A stretch of 64,000 bases of DNA from DATMER01 sp035556715 (GTDB lineage Bacteria; Acidobacteriota; Thermoanaerobaculia; Multivoradales; UBA5704). The translations under genes and the position numbers were made by a program. The DNA lies in NCBI GenBank assembly GCA_035556715.1, contig DATMER010000105.1, forward strand, positions 124,001 through 188,000, written 5' to 3'. Positions 38,265-46,435 of this stretch are shown here, piece after piece (within the stretch, counting starts at the first letter, position 1; each line of letters begins with the position of its first letter). Below the pieces are notes generated by a model, which was given only the letters and a program-made list of their open reading frames with translations, had not been told where the DNA came from and searched no databases.

Positions 38265-40679
38265 ATGCAATGCAAGCGCTTCGTCGTCGTCCTGTGTCTG
38301 CTCCTGCTGTGCGCGGGGGCCGGTCCCGTGGCTGCCCAGGAGAACGGTCGCATCGACGGCCGGGTCACGAGGGAGGATGGATCCGGGATCGGCGGTGTCT
38401 CGGTCCGGCTCGACCAGCTCGACCAGGTCGTGCTCTCGGATGCCGAGGGGAATTTCTCCTTCGCCAACGTGCCGCCAGGCACCTATACCCTCACCTACAG
38501 CCTGCTCGACTACTCGGACACCCAGGAGGCGGTCGAGGTCGCGGCCGGCCAGACGGAGACGATCGACCGGGCGCTCGACTGGGATGTGAGCTTCGCCGAG
38601 ACGATCACCGTAACCTCGGTTTCCCGGCGCGAGGAGCGGATCACCGAGGCGCCTGCCGCGGTGACCGTGATCAGCGAGCGCGAGATCGAGCAGGAGGCGA
38701 GCACCGGCCAGGTGCCGAAGCTCCTCGAGTTCACCCCCGGGGTGGACTTCGCGCAGAGCGGGCTCTACGACATCAACTTCAACACCCGCGGATTCAACAG
38801 CTCGCTGAACCGGCGCATCCTGACCCTGATCGACGGCCGCGACCCCGCGGTGCCCTTCCTGGGCTCCCAGGAGTGGGCCGCGGTCTCCTTCCCCATGGAC
38901 GAGCTCTCCAGCGTCGAGCTGGTCCGCGGCCCGGGCGCCGCGCTCTACGGCGCCAACGCCTTCAACGGCGTTCTCAACATGACAACCAAGGCGCCGCGCG
39001 GGACCGAGGGCGGCCAGTTCCGCCTCACCGGGGGCGAGCCGAACACCTTGCGAGGTGACCTCCGCTGGGCCGGTGCCCTCGGCAACGACTTCTACATGAA
39101 GGTCGTGGGCGGCTATCAGCAGAGCGACGACTTCACCCGCTCGCGCAACACCCAGGTCGAGTACTCCACCTTCTGCGCCACGACGAGCCAGACGAACTGC
39201 CTGCGCCGCGAGGCCGTCCCCCTGGACCTGGACGAGGCCAAGATCGGCTTCGGCGGTCTTCGCTTCGACAAGTACTTCGGCTCCTCGGCGCTGACGGTCG
39301 AGGGCGGCACCGCCCAGTTGGAAGGCCCGACCTTCCTGACCGGCATCGGCCGCGTCCAGGTCACGGACGTCACGCGCCCCTGGACCCGCGTGAACTTCAA
39401 CACCAACCACTTCAACGTCCTGGCCTACTACGACCAGCGCAAGGCCGAGGAGCAGCGCGCCCTCGCCTCGGGCGTCCTCCTCTTCGAGGACTCCTCGAAC
39501 CTGCACGGCGAAGTGCAGGGCAACGTCGGTTTCGGCGGCGGCAAGGGCTTCCTGGTCGGCGGCCTCTCCTACCACGAGCAGGAGGTCGACACGGCCAACG
39601 AGGTGGGCTTCCAGACGCTGCTCAAGACCCCGGCCCGCGAGGAGGACCAGCAGGCGGCTTTCGCGCAGCTCGACTACAGCTTCACCGACAAGCTGAAGGC
39701 GGTCGTGGCCGGCCGGGTGGACGAGAGCACGCTCCACGACACCCAGGTGTCGCCCAAGGCCTCGCTGGTCTACTCCTTCACCCCGAACCAGACGATGCGC
39801 CTGACCTACAACCAGGCCTTCCAGGTGCCGAACTACTCGGAGTTCTTCCTGCGCGTGGTGGCCGGAGCGCCGATCACCGCCTTCGCTCCCCTGGAAGCCG
39901 CGCTGGCGCCGTTCCTCGGCGGCCAGACCCTGGGCCTTCGGAGCATCCCCATCCTGGCCCTGGGCAACGACAACCTGGAAGTGGAAGAGATCACCAGCTA
40001 CGAGATCGGCTACAGCGCCATCATCGCCAGCAGGCTCTTCCTGACCCTGGACTACTACCAGAGCGAGGTCGAGAACTTCGTCACCGACCTGCTGCCGGGC
40101 ATCAACCCCCAGTTCGGGGGGTATCAGCCCCCGGCCTTCCTGCCGGCCCCGATACGGACCCAGATCCTGAACACCCTGCGGGGCGGTCTCGGCGTGGCGA
40201 ACTTCTCCGGCCTGACGGACCTGAACGGCCAGCCCACGCTGGTGTTCTCCTACGCGAACGCCGGCGCCGTGGACACCCAGGGCGTTGACGTGGCCTTCAA
40301 CTACTACGTGGCCAACGGCTGGGTGGCGGACTTCAACTACTCCTGGTTCGACTTCGAGGTCAAATCGTCGCAGCTCGGCGACCAGCTCCTGCCGAACGCG
40401 CCCGAGAACAAGTTCAGCGCCGGCCTGGCCTACAACGGAGGCCGTTTCGGCGCCGCGCTCAAGTACCGCTGGGTGGACGAGTTCCCCTGGGCGGCGGGCG
40501 TGTTCGTGGGCTTCGTACCCTCCTACGACGTGGTGGACCTGGGTCTCAGCTACCGCATCACGGACAGCGTGCAGGTGGGTGTGGACGTGAGCAACCTGCT
40601 GGACGAGGAGCAGTTCCAGACGTTCGGCGGCGACCTGGTGACCCGCCGCGCCCTGGGCCACGTCGCCTTCTCCTGGTAG
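38265..40679 (+). CDS. TonB-dependent outer-membrane receptor
   Basis: The 804-aa protein has a signal peptide (VVLCLLLLCAGAGPVAAQ), a carboxypeptidase-like regulatory domain (~25-100; GRIDGRVTREDGSGIGGVSV), a plug domain (EAPAAVTVISEREIEQ, VELVRGPGAALYGANAFNGVLNMTTK) and a barrel that ends in VAFSW with a terminal aromatic residue. The N-terminal regulatory domain is common in SusC-like and Acidobacteria receptors. The ligand is unknown. It has no TonB or ABC partner next to it. Confidence 0.92.
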   Translation: MQCKRFVVVLCLLLLCAGAGPVAAQENGRIDGRVTREDGSGIGGVSVRLDQLDQVVLSDAEGNFSFANVPPGTYTLTYSLLDYSDTQEAVEVAAGQTETIDRALDWDVSFAETITVTSVSRREERITEAPAAVTVISEREIEQEASTGQVPKLLEFTPGVDFAQSGLYDINFNTRGFNSSLNRRILTLIDGRDPAVPFLGSQEWAAVSFPMDELSSVELVRGPGAALYGANAFNGVLNMTTKAPRGTEGGQFRLTGGEPNTLRGDLRWAGALGNDFYMKVVGGYQQSDDFTRSRNTQVEYSTFCATTSQTNCLRREAVPLDLDEAKIGFGGLRFDKYFGSSALTVEGGTAQLEGPTFLTGIGRVQVTDVTRPWTRVNFNTNHFNVLAYYDQRKAEEQRALASGVLLFEDSSNLHGEVQGNVGFGGGKGFLVGGLSYHEQEVDTANEVGFQTLLKTPAREEDQQAAFAQLDYSFTDKLKAVVAGRVDESTLHDTQVSPKASLVYSFTPNQTMRLTYNQAFQVPNYSEFFLRVVAGAPITAFAPLEAALAPFLGGQTLGLRSIPILALGNDNLEVEEITSYEIGYSAIIASRLFLTLDYYQSEVENFVTDLLPGINPQFGGYQPPAFLPAPIRTQILNTLRGGLGVANFSGLTDLNGQPTLVFSYANAGAVDTQGVDVAFNYYVANGWVADFNYSWFDFEVKSSQLGDQLLPNAPENKFSAGLAYNGGRFGAALKYRWVDEFPWAAGVFVGFVPSYDVVDLGLSYRITDSVQVGVDVSNLLDEEQFQTFGGDLVTRRALGHVAFSW

Positions 40680-40684
40680 GGGTT

Positions 40685-40725
40685 GGTCTCCCTCCCCCCC
40701 CGCCTGCGCGGGGGGGAGGGAGACC
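40685..40725. terminator. Long palindrome after the TonB receptor
   Basis: GGTCTCCCTCCCCCC (40685-40699) and GGGGGGAGGGAGACC (40711-40725) form a perfect 15-bp stem with an 11-base loop. There is no T-tract. Base composition resembles the REP-like palindromes at 36.9, 52.3 and 60.5 kb. Confidence 0.6.
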
Positions 40726-40729
40726 GGGT

Positions 40730-40758
40730 TTGACACCCTCCTTGACGTGGCTTACACT
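40730..40758 (+). promoter_or_regulatory. Sigma-70 promoter of the tRNA cluster
   Basis: TTGACA (40730-40735) and TACACT (40753-40758) have the ideal 17-base spacing. The expected start is about ten bases before the tRNA-Pro gene at 40776. Confidence 0.75.
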
Positions 40759-40775
40759 CACGTGCGCGTTTTCGT

Positions 40776-40849
40776 CGGGGCGTAGCGCAGCCTGGTAGCG
40801 CACCTGCCTTGGGCGCAGGGGGTCCTCAGTTCAAATCTGGGCGCCCCGA
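40776..40849 (+). tRNA. tRNA-Pro (TGG)
   Basis: Acceptor CGGGGCG/CGCCCCG, anticodon loop CTTGGGC within CCTGC/GCAGG (anticodon TGG), T loop TTCAAAT. No CCA is encoded. First gene of a three-tRNA cluster behind a consensus promoter. Confidence 0.95.
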
Positions 40850-40901
40850 TATCAAGAGATACCGACGGAGCCCGGGGGTCTCGCCGGAACCGCGTTAACG
40901 G

Positions 40902-40978
40902 CTGCCTGTAGCTCAGTTGGATAGAGCGGCGGCCTTCTAAGCCGCGGGTCGGGGGTTCGAATCCCTCCAGGCAGGCCA
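40902..40978 (+). tRNA. tRNA-Arg (TCT)
   Basis: Acceptor CTGCCTG/CAGGCAG, anticodon stem GCGGC/GCCGC with loop CTTCTAA (anticodon TCT, reads AGA), T arm GGGGG/CCCTC, CCA encoded. Confidence 0.95.
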
Positions 40979-41008
40979 CTGTTTTTCACATCCGCGTGAC
41001 ATCGACAC

Positions 41009-41085
41009 GCGCCCTTAGCTCAGCTGGATAGAGCGGCAGCCTCCGAAGCTGTAGGTCAGAGGTTCGAATCCTCTAGGGCGCACCA
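41009..41085 (+). tRNA. tRNA-Arg (CCG), integration target
   Basis: Acceptor GCGCCCT/AGGGCGC, anticodon stem GCAGC/GCTGT with loop CTCCGAA (anticodon CCG), T loop TTCGAAT, CCA encoded. Its 3' 45 bases (41041-41085) recur exactly at 46298-46342, so the gene is the attachment site of the neighbouring island and stays intact after integration. Confidence 0.95.
41041..41085 (+). repeat. attL, 45-bp direct repeat
   Basis: Bases 41041-41085, from CTCCGAAGCTG in the anticodon loop to the CCA end of tRNA-Arg, are identical to 46298-46342. The base before the repeat differs between the two copies, so the length is exact on that side. Confidence 0.92.
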
Positions 41086-41150
41086 CCTAACCTCTCCAGA
41101 ATCAACATTTACGGCCAGTGCCCGGAATGGGCTCTGTGGTGCTCTGCGCC

Positions 41151-41173
41151 TCGGGGACCACTGGGGGACCACT
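41151..41173 (+). repeat. Left arm-type repeat of the island
   Basis: A 23-bp sequence made of two copies of GGGGACCACT (with one extra G between) lies 66 bases inside attL. The identical 23 bases occur near attR at 46155-46177 in the same orientation. The 301 bases from attL to the first gene hold this site and no convincing gene. Confidence 0.7.
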
Positions 41174-41386
41174 CCCGCACAATGTCGCGGCTTCTGCCGG
41201 CTGAGAGTGGCGAATCTCCCTGCTTCGCTGTTCCCCTCGATTCCTACTACCCCAAAAGACGAACGGCGCCGATGTGGCGCCGGGTTGAAGCTCCGTCTTC
41301 CCGTAAGGGGAGCGGATAACCAGACGGCCCGACAGAGAGCCACTAACTCCCTGCCGAGCCTAGCCAAGCACAGGAGACCAGCTCCC

Positions 41387-41728
41387 ATGCCCGACCGCAA
41401 GAAGTCTACCCCGCCACCCGTCCCACCTGTCACCCCCGCAGAAGCGGAAGCGCAAGGCATCTGCCGCACTGCCCGCTCGATGCTGGAAACCATCAAGGCA
41501 TTCTTGGAAGTCGCCTACTTGAACCTCCCCGATCCCTCGGACGCGGAAGACATGGGCGAGGGGAGGATTCCCGAGTCGCTCGCCTTCTCCCTCCGGGGCT
41601 CCATCGAGTGTGCCATCTCTGACCACCTGGACCCGCTCATGAAGCTCTTGAGGCGAGCCGCGAAGGAAACCCCGGCCCGCCTTGTCCGCGACTGGCAGAA
41701 GCGGCAAGGAAAGGCGAAGGTCCACTAG
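41387..41728 (+). CDS. Small island protein of unknown function
   Basis: The 113-aa protein starts at 41387 (MPDRKKSTPPPVPP) behind AGGAGACC. After a Pro-rich leader it is helical (RTARSMLETIKAFLEVAYLNL, then SIECAISDHLDPLMKLLRRAAKE). No signal peptide; no recognised family. Two bases separate it from the next gene, so both are co-transcribed from the left end of the island. Confidence 0.62.
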   Translation: MPDRKKSTPPPVPPVTPAEAEAQGICRTARSMLETIKAFLEVAYLNLPDPSDAEDMGEGRIPESLAFSLRGSIECAISDHLDPLMKLLRRAAKETPARLVRDWQKRQGKAKVH

Positions 41729-41730
41729 CC

Positions 41731-42105
41731 ATGCCCCGCGTTCCTGTCCCTCTCGCCTGGAAGCGGCGCAGCTTCGCCGTGCTGGAGCCTGAAGGCATGA
41801 TCGACCGAAGGACAGCCGTAGCCGTCACTGGTCTGGTGGCGGGTCCCTTCGCCGTCTACGCGTGGCCGGTCGGGTCCAGCTTCAAGCTCATCCATCTCCC
41901 CTCTCAGGCGAAGATCCTGGATATGGAGATGCAGCACACCGCGAAGCACGCGGCGGAAGAATTTGCCGTCCTGGACGTGAACTGGTGGACCTGCATTTCG
42001 GAGGAAGTCATCGGGCCGGATCTTCAAGAGATGCGGAACGTCTGGGCTCGGCTCAAGGGGCAGTCCTGGGTACCCTGGCCGAACGTCAAGCCTTTGGAGG
42101 AATGA
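41731..42105 (+). CDS. Small island protein of unknown function
   Basis: The 124-aa protein is a mixed alpha/beta sequence without signal peptide (RSFAVLEPEGMIDRRTAVAVTGLVAGPFAVYAW, then SSFKLIHLPSQAKILDMEMQHTAKHAAEE). I recognise no domain. Codon use is GC-rich, more host-like than the genes to its right. It is followed by a hairpin (AGGGGCGG/CCGTCCCT, about 42130-42157) with a pyrimidine tail that may end this transcript. Confidence 0.6.
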   Translation: MPRVPVPLAWKRRSFAVLEPEGMIDRRTAVAVTGLVAGPFAVYAWPVGSSFKLIHLPSQAKILDMEMQHTAKHAAEEFAVLDVNWWTCISEEVIGPDLQEMRNVWARLKGQSWVPWPNVKPLEE

Positions 42106-42258
42106 AGGTTCCCACGATCTAGCCTAATCGAGGGGCGGTCCTTTGGGGCCGTCCCTTCTTGTCTTCCCCGGTATCACCCTGTCCCAACGCCCCGCCCCTT
42201 TTGCTCTCCAGTGCTGTAGGATCTGGCAATACTGAGTCGGTTGAACACTAGGCTAGCT

Positions 42259-42999
42259 ATGATCCTCAAAGGGTACTACGACGGCAGCGGGAACGAAGAA
42301 GATAGGTTCTTAAGTCTGGCTGGATTTGTAGCTAGCATTGAAGTCTGGGAAAGATTCGAAAGGTGCTGGCTTGAGACTTTGCAGGCAGCTCCACATCCTT
42401 GCCCCCACTTCCATACGTATGATGCCCACCAGCGGATAAAAGTTTTTGACGGGTGGACACAGCAAGAGGTTAGAAGCCTGCTACACTCCCTGCTTAATAA
42501 CTGTGTATTTCCGGCCACTATTGAGCCGTTGGCAGATATCTATAGCGCCCCGTTTTTTGGGGTGTACTGCTCGATAGATAAAGAAGAGTTTGAGAGAGCT
42601 TGCGTAGAAATACCATCTCTTAGGGCGAAAGGAAGGGCAGCCGTCTGTGCCGAATTCATTACGGATACAGCTCTAAAACGATTGCCGCAGAAAGGTGGGT
42701 TACAACTATACTTCGATAGCAACGAGAAGTTTAAGGGCAAAATTGAAACAGAATGGAACAAAGCTAAGAAAAAGCCTGCGGGTAAAAGAGGCCCGCTAGA
42801 GATGATCTCACAAATAACGTCTGCTGACATGAAAACTACTCCAGGCATTCAAGCCGCTGACATTTTGGCATGGCATGTCAATCGCTGGCAGACAAATAAC
42901 GATGATTGGGGAGCAAACATGTTGGCAGTCTTTTGTGCTGGCCGAGGAGTTAGATTTGATTGCGAAAAACTAAAGCGATGGTATGGGTATAATAAGTAG
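42259..42999 (+). CDS. DUF3800 domain protein
   Basis: The 246-aa protein starts at 42259 (MILKGYYDGSGNEED); a TTG 18 bases earlier is a weaker alternative. DUF3800 motifs are present: the first acidic motif YYDGSGNEEDRFLSLAGFV, LYFDSNEKF in the middle, and GIQAADILAWHVNRW near the end. The acidic residues resemble an RNase H-like active site. Members are common on phages and islands, often in or near defence loci. The gene is AT-rich compared with the host. Confidence 0.82.
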   Translation: MILKGYYDGSGNEEDRFLSLAGFVASIEVWERFERCWLETLQAAPHPCPHFHTYDAHQRIKVFDGWTQQEVRSLLHSLLNNCVFPATIEPLADIYSAPFFGVYCSIDKEEFERACVEIPSLRAKGRAAVCAEFITDTALKRLPQKGGLQLYFDSNEKFKGKIETEWNKAKKKPAGKRGPLEMISQITSADMKTTPGIQAADILAWHVNRWQTNNDDWGANMLAVFCAGRGVRFDCEKLKRWYGYNK

Positions 43000-43042
43000 A
43001 TTCTAAGCTGTCAGCATCGATAGCTTATGTCCGGTCTACCGT

Positions 43043-43639
43043 TCACATCTCTGGCAAATCTTCAAGCGGAACTCCCAAAACCTTGGAAAGGATCTCATCC
43101 GGGAATTGGCCCCTGACTTCATTAAGAAGTCCATCTAGCGGCATCTTTCCCATGTATCTCATTTCAATTAGAAGAAGACCCGCGACGAAATCGCCGCGTC
43201 TAGCCGCTTCGCAGTAAGTAACGGCTAACAATGCTAGATCCTTGATAAGCGCTTGAACTTCGGGAGCTAGGCTTATCTCCAGCTTATGCCCGAACATTCC
43301 GAGATCGCGGCCTAATAGCTCTAAGCATTTGTTAGCCACATTCCCGTTATATCTATACTCTCCTGTTGCGTTTCCTTCAGCGTCTATAACTGGTCTAGCC
43401 TGCATTGAGCGTTCCAGATTCTCTTTTAAACGTGCTCTAATCCAAACCGCGTTTACATTTGACTCACTAGCCAGCAACTGCAAGCGGGATTGAATTTCCG
43501 CCGAAATCTCAGGTTTATTCAGGTTCTCTTGTCCAATGGAATAGGCGGTCTTTGTACTATAGCCAGCTCTTATAGCTGCCTGAGTGGCATTGCAGTCTTT
43601 CACGTATTCATCCATGAAGCGCAGTTGTTTAGCCGTCAT
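43043..43639 (-). CDS. Phage terminase small subunit
   Basis: The 198-aa protein has the TerS N-terminal HTH (LTAKQLRFMDEYVKDCNATQAAIRAGYSTKTAYSIGQENLNKPEI as the Terminase_2 pattern) and a helical oligomerisation part. TerS recognises packaging sites and hands DNA to the large subunit. No large subunit or portal gene is in the island. In PICIs an orphan TerS redirects helper-phage packaging to the satellite genome; that role is inferred here. Confidence 0.85.
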   Translation of the reverse strand: MTAKQLRFMDEYVKDCNATQAAIRAGYSTKTAYSIGQENLNKPEISAEIQSRLQLLASESNVNAVWIRARLKENLERSMQARPVIDAEGNATGEYRYNGNVANKCLELLGRDLGMFGHKLEISLAPEVQALIKDLALLAVTYCEAARRGDFVAGLLLIEMRYMGKMPLDGLLNEVRGQFPDEILSKVLGVPLEDLPEM

Positions 43640-43708
43640 AGGTCGCGCCCGCCCTCTTATATACTATTCTTATATCCGTCCCCTTTTCGGGCTTCCAGAG
43701 ATTCCGTC

Positions 43709-43750
43709 GGTAGCGCTTCCCGCGGAAGTCTTCCAGTGGTAGGCGCTACC
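43709..43750. promoter_or_regulatory. Inverted and direct GCGCTTCC repeats upstream of terS
   Basis: GGTAGCGC (43709-43716) and GCGCTACC (43743-43750) form an 8-bp inverted repeat; further GGAAGCG/CGCTTCC copies follow to 43780. Closer to terS lies an AT-rich stretch TATATACTATTCTTATAT on the + strand that could hold the terS promoter. Regulatory meaning is uncertain. Confidence 0.4.
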
Positions 43751-43784
43751 CTGGGAAGCGGCACCACAGAAGCGCTTCCAGAAT

Positions 43785-44471
43785 TCATACTCCAAGCTCT
43801 TGGAGAACTTCGAGCACGTCCACGCACAAGGGGATCTCATACGACTTAAGAATGTGGGCCAGTTTGGAGAGTCTCTTGTGGAGCTTGTGGTAAAAGTCCG
43901 TCACGATCTTATCCATGAGATCGCCATGGATAATGTCCTGTTGGGATCGTAGTCCATCAATGAGGAGGATTTGCGTCAATATCGAGACGGTGATGCCAAG
44001 CTTTGGGGCAAGCGCAGTTAGTTTGGACCTCAAGCGGTTGGGCATTCGGAGGTTCCTGGTGTAGTGCTCTCCGTGGTTATCCTCTATTTTGAATGGAAAC
44101 TTGGCGCAAAAGCCATTCACTTCATCAAAGTCTTCAGGGTCGGGGTATTTCTGTTTAGTCCCAATGGCAGCCTCTGAAAGTTGTTTCCATAATCTTATGT
44201 CCGAGGTTGCCTCTAATCGTGCCGTGCCTTTCTCGATACAAATACACATAGCTGACTCTTCAGAGAAGCGAGAGTCGAAGAGTTGCCGTTTTACCTCACT
44301 TCGTACCCATACGGGTATGTTGCGCATTGTGAGGGGGCTTATGTCTTCTTCTGGGAGGAGATTCTTTAATGGGCCTAGCTCCCCTGAGAGTCTGAATATA
44401 AGCTTGGGGAGAATGGCAGCGCTTCCGCTGTTAGCAGATAGCGAAGCTGCATCACGCTGTTTTATTGCCAT
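43785..44471 (-). CDS. Island protein of unknown function
   Basis: The 228-aa protein has no signal peptide or transmembrane segment. Residues ~135-175 include RNLRMPNRLRSKLTALAPKLGITVSILTQILLIDGLRSQ, which looks like a ribbon-helix-helix or similar DNA-binding segment, and the C-terminus is helical. I do not recognise the family. It stands between the AlpA-like gene (8-base gap) and terS on the same strand and is AT-rich. A replication or regulatory role in the satellite is a guess. Confidence 0.62.
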   Translation of the reverse strand: MAIKQRDAASLSANSGSAAILPKLIFRLSGELGPLKNLLPEEDISPLTMRNIPVWVRSEVKRQLFDSRFSEESAMCICIEKGTARLEATSDIRLWKQLSEAAIGTKQKYPDPEDFDEVNGFCAKFPFKIEDNHGEHYTRNLRMPNRLRSKLTALAPKLGITVSILTQILLIDGLRSQQDIIHGDLMDKIVTDFYHKLHKRLSKLAHILKSYEIPLCVDVLEVLQELGV

Positions 44472-44479
44472 TGCCTATC

Positions 44480-44683
44480 CTAGCTCTGGCCACCACGGGG
44501 AGCCTGAGCAATGAACGCGGCGAGATCCTCTTCTTTCCATCCGCTTGTACCTGGACCGAGAATGACTCGCGGCGCTAGACGGCCGGAAGCTTCCCAGCGG
44601 TAGAGAGTCGCTCGCGAAATACCGAGCAAGCGCGCGGCCTGAGCTGGCCGGATGATTCGATAAAGGGGGAGAGGATTCTGCAT
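44480..44683 (-). CDS. AlpA-like helix-turn-helix regulator/excisionase
   Basis: The 67-aa protein starts at 44683 (MQNPLPLYRIIRPAQ) behind AAAGGAG. It has the MerR/AlpA-type winged HTH: RPAQAARLLGISRATLYRWEASGRLAPRVILGPGTSGWKEEDLAAFI. AlpA-family proteins act as excisionases or activators of integrase genes in satellites such as PICIs and P4. It is encoded between the integrase and the 228-aa gene on the same strand. Confidence 0.85.
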   Translation of the reverse strand: MQNPLPLYRIIRPAQAARLLGISRATLYRWEASGRLAPRVILGPGTSGWKEEDLAAFIAQAPRGGQS

Positions 44684-44889
44684 AGCGCGCAAGCTCCTTT
44701 TTCCGAGCCTACGCGCCAAAGAGGAAAAATCACGCAGGCAGTTGGTAGTTAGGTTGGTGCCCACTCGGGGGCGCCTTACCTTGCCTTTCCCTACCACGCG
44801 ATTGGATCGCGTTTGCCCTGTCCCTGCGTTTGCTACAGAGGAAACTGTACCATGGGGGCGCGCGCGGTGTCAAAGCGCAACTGCGAGGC

Positions 44890-46116
44890 TCATGCGATTT
44901 TCACAACGTTGGACCGCTCCGCCCCCGCGAGAACGCTTTCCACAAGCTCCCCGAGCAAAATCACCGCTTGCCGCTTCTCCGCGTCGTATCCCGCGCGGTT
45001 GTAGGTTCGGGAGATGCGCCCCGCCGCGTGGTTTAGAAGCTGGTCAATCGTATCGGGGCGGACCCCAGACCGGCCTAGCCACGTTGCGGCAGTCCGGCGG
45101 AGATCATGGGGTGTGAAGTGTTCCAAGCTGGACCACTCACGCAGGCGAGCCGAGCTATGGGAGAGCCACGTCAACCGCTTGCCATCGGCGCGGGAGGCGA
45201 GCACCCATCCCGTGGACTCGGTGAGGGGGCGGAGAGTCTCGATTATCGCGAGAGCCTGCGGGGATAGCGGTACGCGGTGCGCACGGTTCGTCTTTGTTAG
45301 CTCCGCGGGCAGATTCCACCACCAGCCCCGCGAGTCACGCTCAAGATCTCGCCAGCGCATCGAGAGCACCTCTCCGGGCCGCTGCGCCGTCAAGAGGATC
45401 AGGCGCCAAGCTGCGGCGACGGTCGGCTGTAGACGGTCAAAGAGCGGCCATAGGGTGCGAATCTCTTCCTCTGCAAGCACCCGCTCCCTTGGCGTCTCTA
45501 CATAGAGCCGCTTCACGCCGTAGACGGGATTTAACTCGACGCGCTCTTTCTCGATTCCGAAGGTGAAGACTCTGGACACTAAGGTGCGAGTGCGGTTGGC
45601 GCAAACGCCGCCCCGCTCCGCCGCGATCGTTTCGAGCAACGCCCGGACATCGGCCCGGCGGATCTCGGCAGCCGAGCGGGAGCCCCATATGGGGAGCACT
45701 TCGACGCGTAGTTTCCGCTCGTCTTCTTTCCACGCACGGAGCCGCTTGTGCCGCTTCGCGTGCTCTTCCAGGTAGAAGACGGCCAGGGCCTCGAAAGTGG
45801 CCGTCTCTGCCTGCCGGCGGGCAGCGCGTGCGGCTTCACGTTCGGCCATGGGGTCACGGTCGCTCATCTTGACCCCCGCCACGAGCTCGCGCGCCTTGTT
45901 CCGGGCCGCGTCCAGGGTAAGAGTCGGATACGGCCCGAGAACGATCCTCCGGCGAGCCTCCCGCGGGCCGTAGCGAAGAAACCAGCTCTTGCTACCCGTA
46001 GGCGAGACGCGGATGCCGAGCCCCGGGACGGCGCCGTCCATCAGCTCGGAACGCTCTCCCTCAGTCCTGAGAGCGCGGATTTGCCGGTCGGTTAGGAACT
46101 CTGTGCAACGTCTCAT
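44890..46116 (-). CDS. Tyrosine-type site-specific integrase
   Basis: The 408-aa protein starts at 46116 (MRRCTEFLTDRQIRAL) behind GGAGGCCACT. It is a P4-type integrase: N-terminal DUF4102-like part (VPGLGIRVSPTGSKSWFLRY), SAM-like core-binding domain, and catalytic residues Arg in TAQRPGEVLSMRW, the HDLRRT box, the second His in LLNHAAG, and Tyr in ISRTYNR. It should recombine the tRNA-Arg att site. It points away from attR. Confidence 0.95.
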   Translation of the reverse strand: MRRCTEFLTDRQIRALRTEGERSELMDGAVPGLGIRVSPTGSKSWFLRYGPREARRRIVLGPYPTLTLDAARNKARELVAGVKMSDRDPMAEREAARAARRQAETATFEALAVFYLEEHAKRHKRLRAWKEDERKLRVEVLPIWGSRSAAEIRRADVRALLETIAAERGGVCANRTRTLVSRVFTFGIEKERVELNPVYGVKRLYVETPRERVLAEEEIRTLWPLFDRLQPTVAAAWRLILLTAQRPGEVLSMRWRDLERDSRGWWWNLPAELTKTNRAHRVPLSPQALAIIETLRPLTESTGWVLASRADGKRLTWLSHSSARLREWSSLEHFTPHDLRRTAATWLGRSGVRPDTIDQLLNHAAGRISRTYNRAGYDAEKRQAVILLGELVESVLAGAERSNVVKIA

Positions 46117-46154
46117 AGTGGCCTCCGGAAAGGGATGCCGCCATGGGATCGCGC

Positions 46155-46177
46155 TCGGGGACCACTGGGGGACCACT
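46155..46177 (+). repeat. Right arm-type repeat of the island
   Basis: Identical to 41151-41173, followed here by one more partial GGGGGAC copy. It lies between the integrase start and attR, the classical location of integrase arm-binding sites. Confidence 0.7.
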
Positions 46178-46297
46178 GGGGGACGCGCTTGCTTGGAGCG
46201 GCATGATGCCTTATGATACAGGCTATGCCGCTAACTGTCCATGGATCAAAGGCTTAACGAGACACGCTGAGATGCCTAAGAACCTCTCTGCTACAGA

Positions 46298-46342
46298 CTC
46301 CGAAGCTGTAGGTCAGAGGTTCGAATCCTCTAGGGCGCACCA
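46298..46342 (+). repeat. attR, 45-bp direct repeat
   Basis: Exact copy of the tRNA-Arg 3' half (41041-41085), without the 5' half, so it is not a functional tRNA gene. The next 93 bases to the first gene of the second segment hold nothing I can name. Confidence 0.92.
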
Positions 46343-46435
46343 TCCTCCCTCCGTATGTCAACAGACCCGTCCGGTCGGCCGGTTTAGAATAGAGTTCCGC
46401 GACAATCTATACGGACCGCAACGCGGGTCACAGCC

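Larger units (their letters stand above)
41041..46342. mobile_element. Integrated phage-satellite-like island at tRNA-Arg
   Basis: The island is bounded by perfect 45-bp direct repeats of the tRNA-Arg 3' end. It encodes two small unknown proteins, a DUF3800 protein, a small terminase subunit, an unknown 228-aa protein, an AlpA-like HTH protein and a tyrosine integrase next to the right end. No capsid, tail or large terminase gene is present. Small size, integrase, regulator and orphan TerS fit a phage-inducible chromosomal island. Several genes (42.2-44.5 kb) are visibly more AT-rich than the host genes. Confidence 0.8.

Noticed and set aside
38229..40736. 835-codon frame opposite the TonB receptor
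   Set aside because: Shadow of a clear outer-membrane receptor; no motif of its own.
40758..41496. Open frames through the tRNA cluster (ending CALEDSNL or starting MACLEGFEPP)
   Set aside because: These are well-known artefact peptides made by translating tRNA genes.
46298..46342. A fourth tRNA gene
   Set aside because: Only the 3' half of tRNA-Arg is present; there is no acceptor 5' strand or D arm. It is the attR site.
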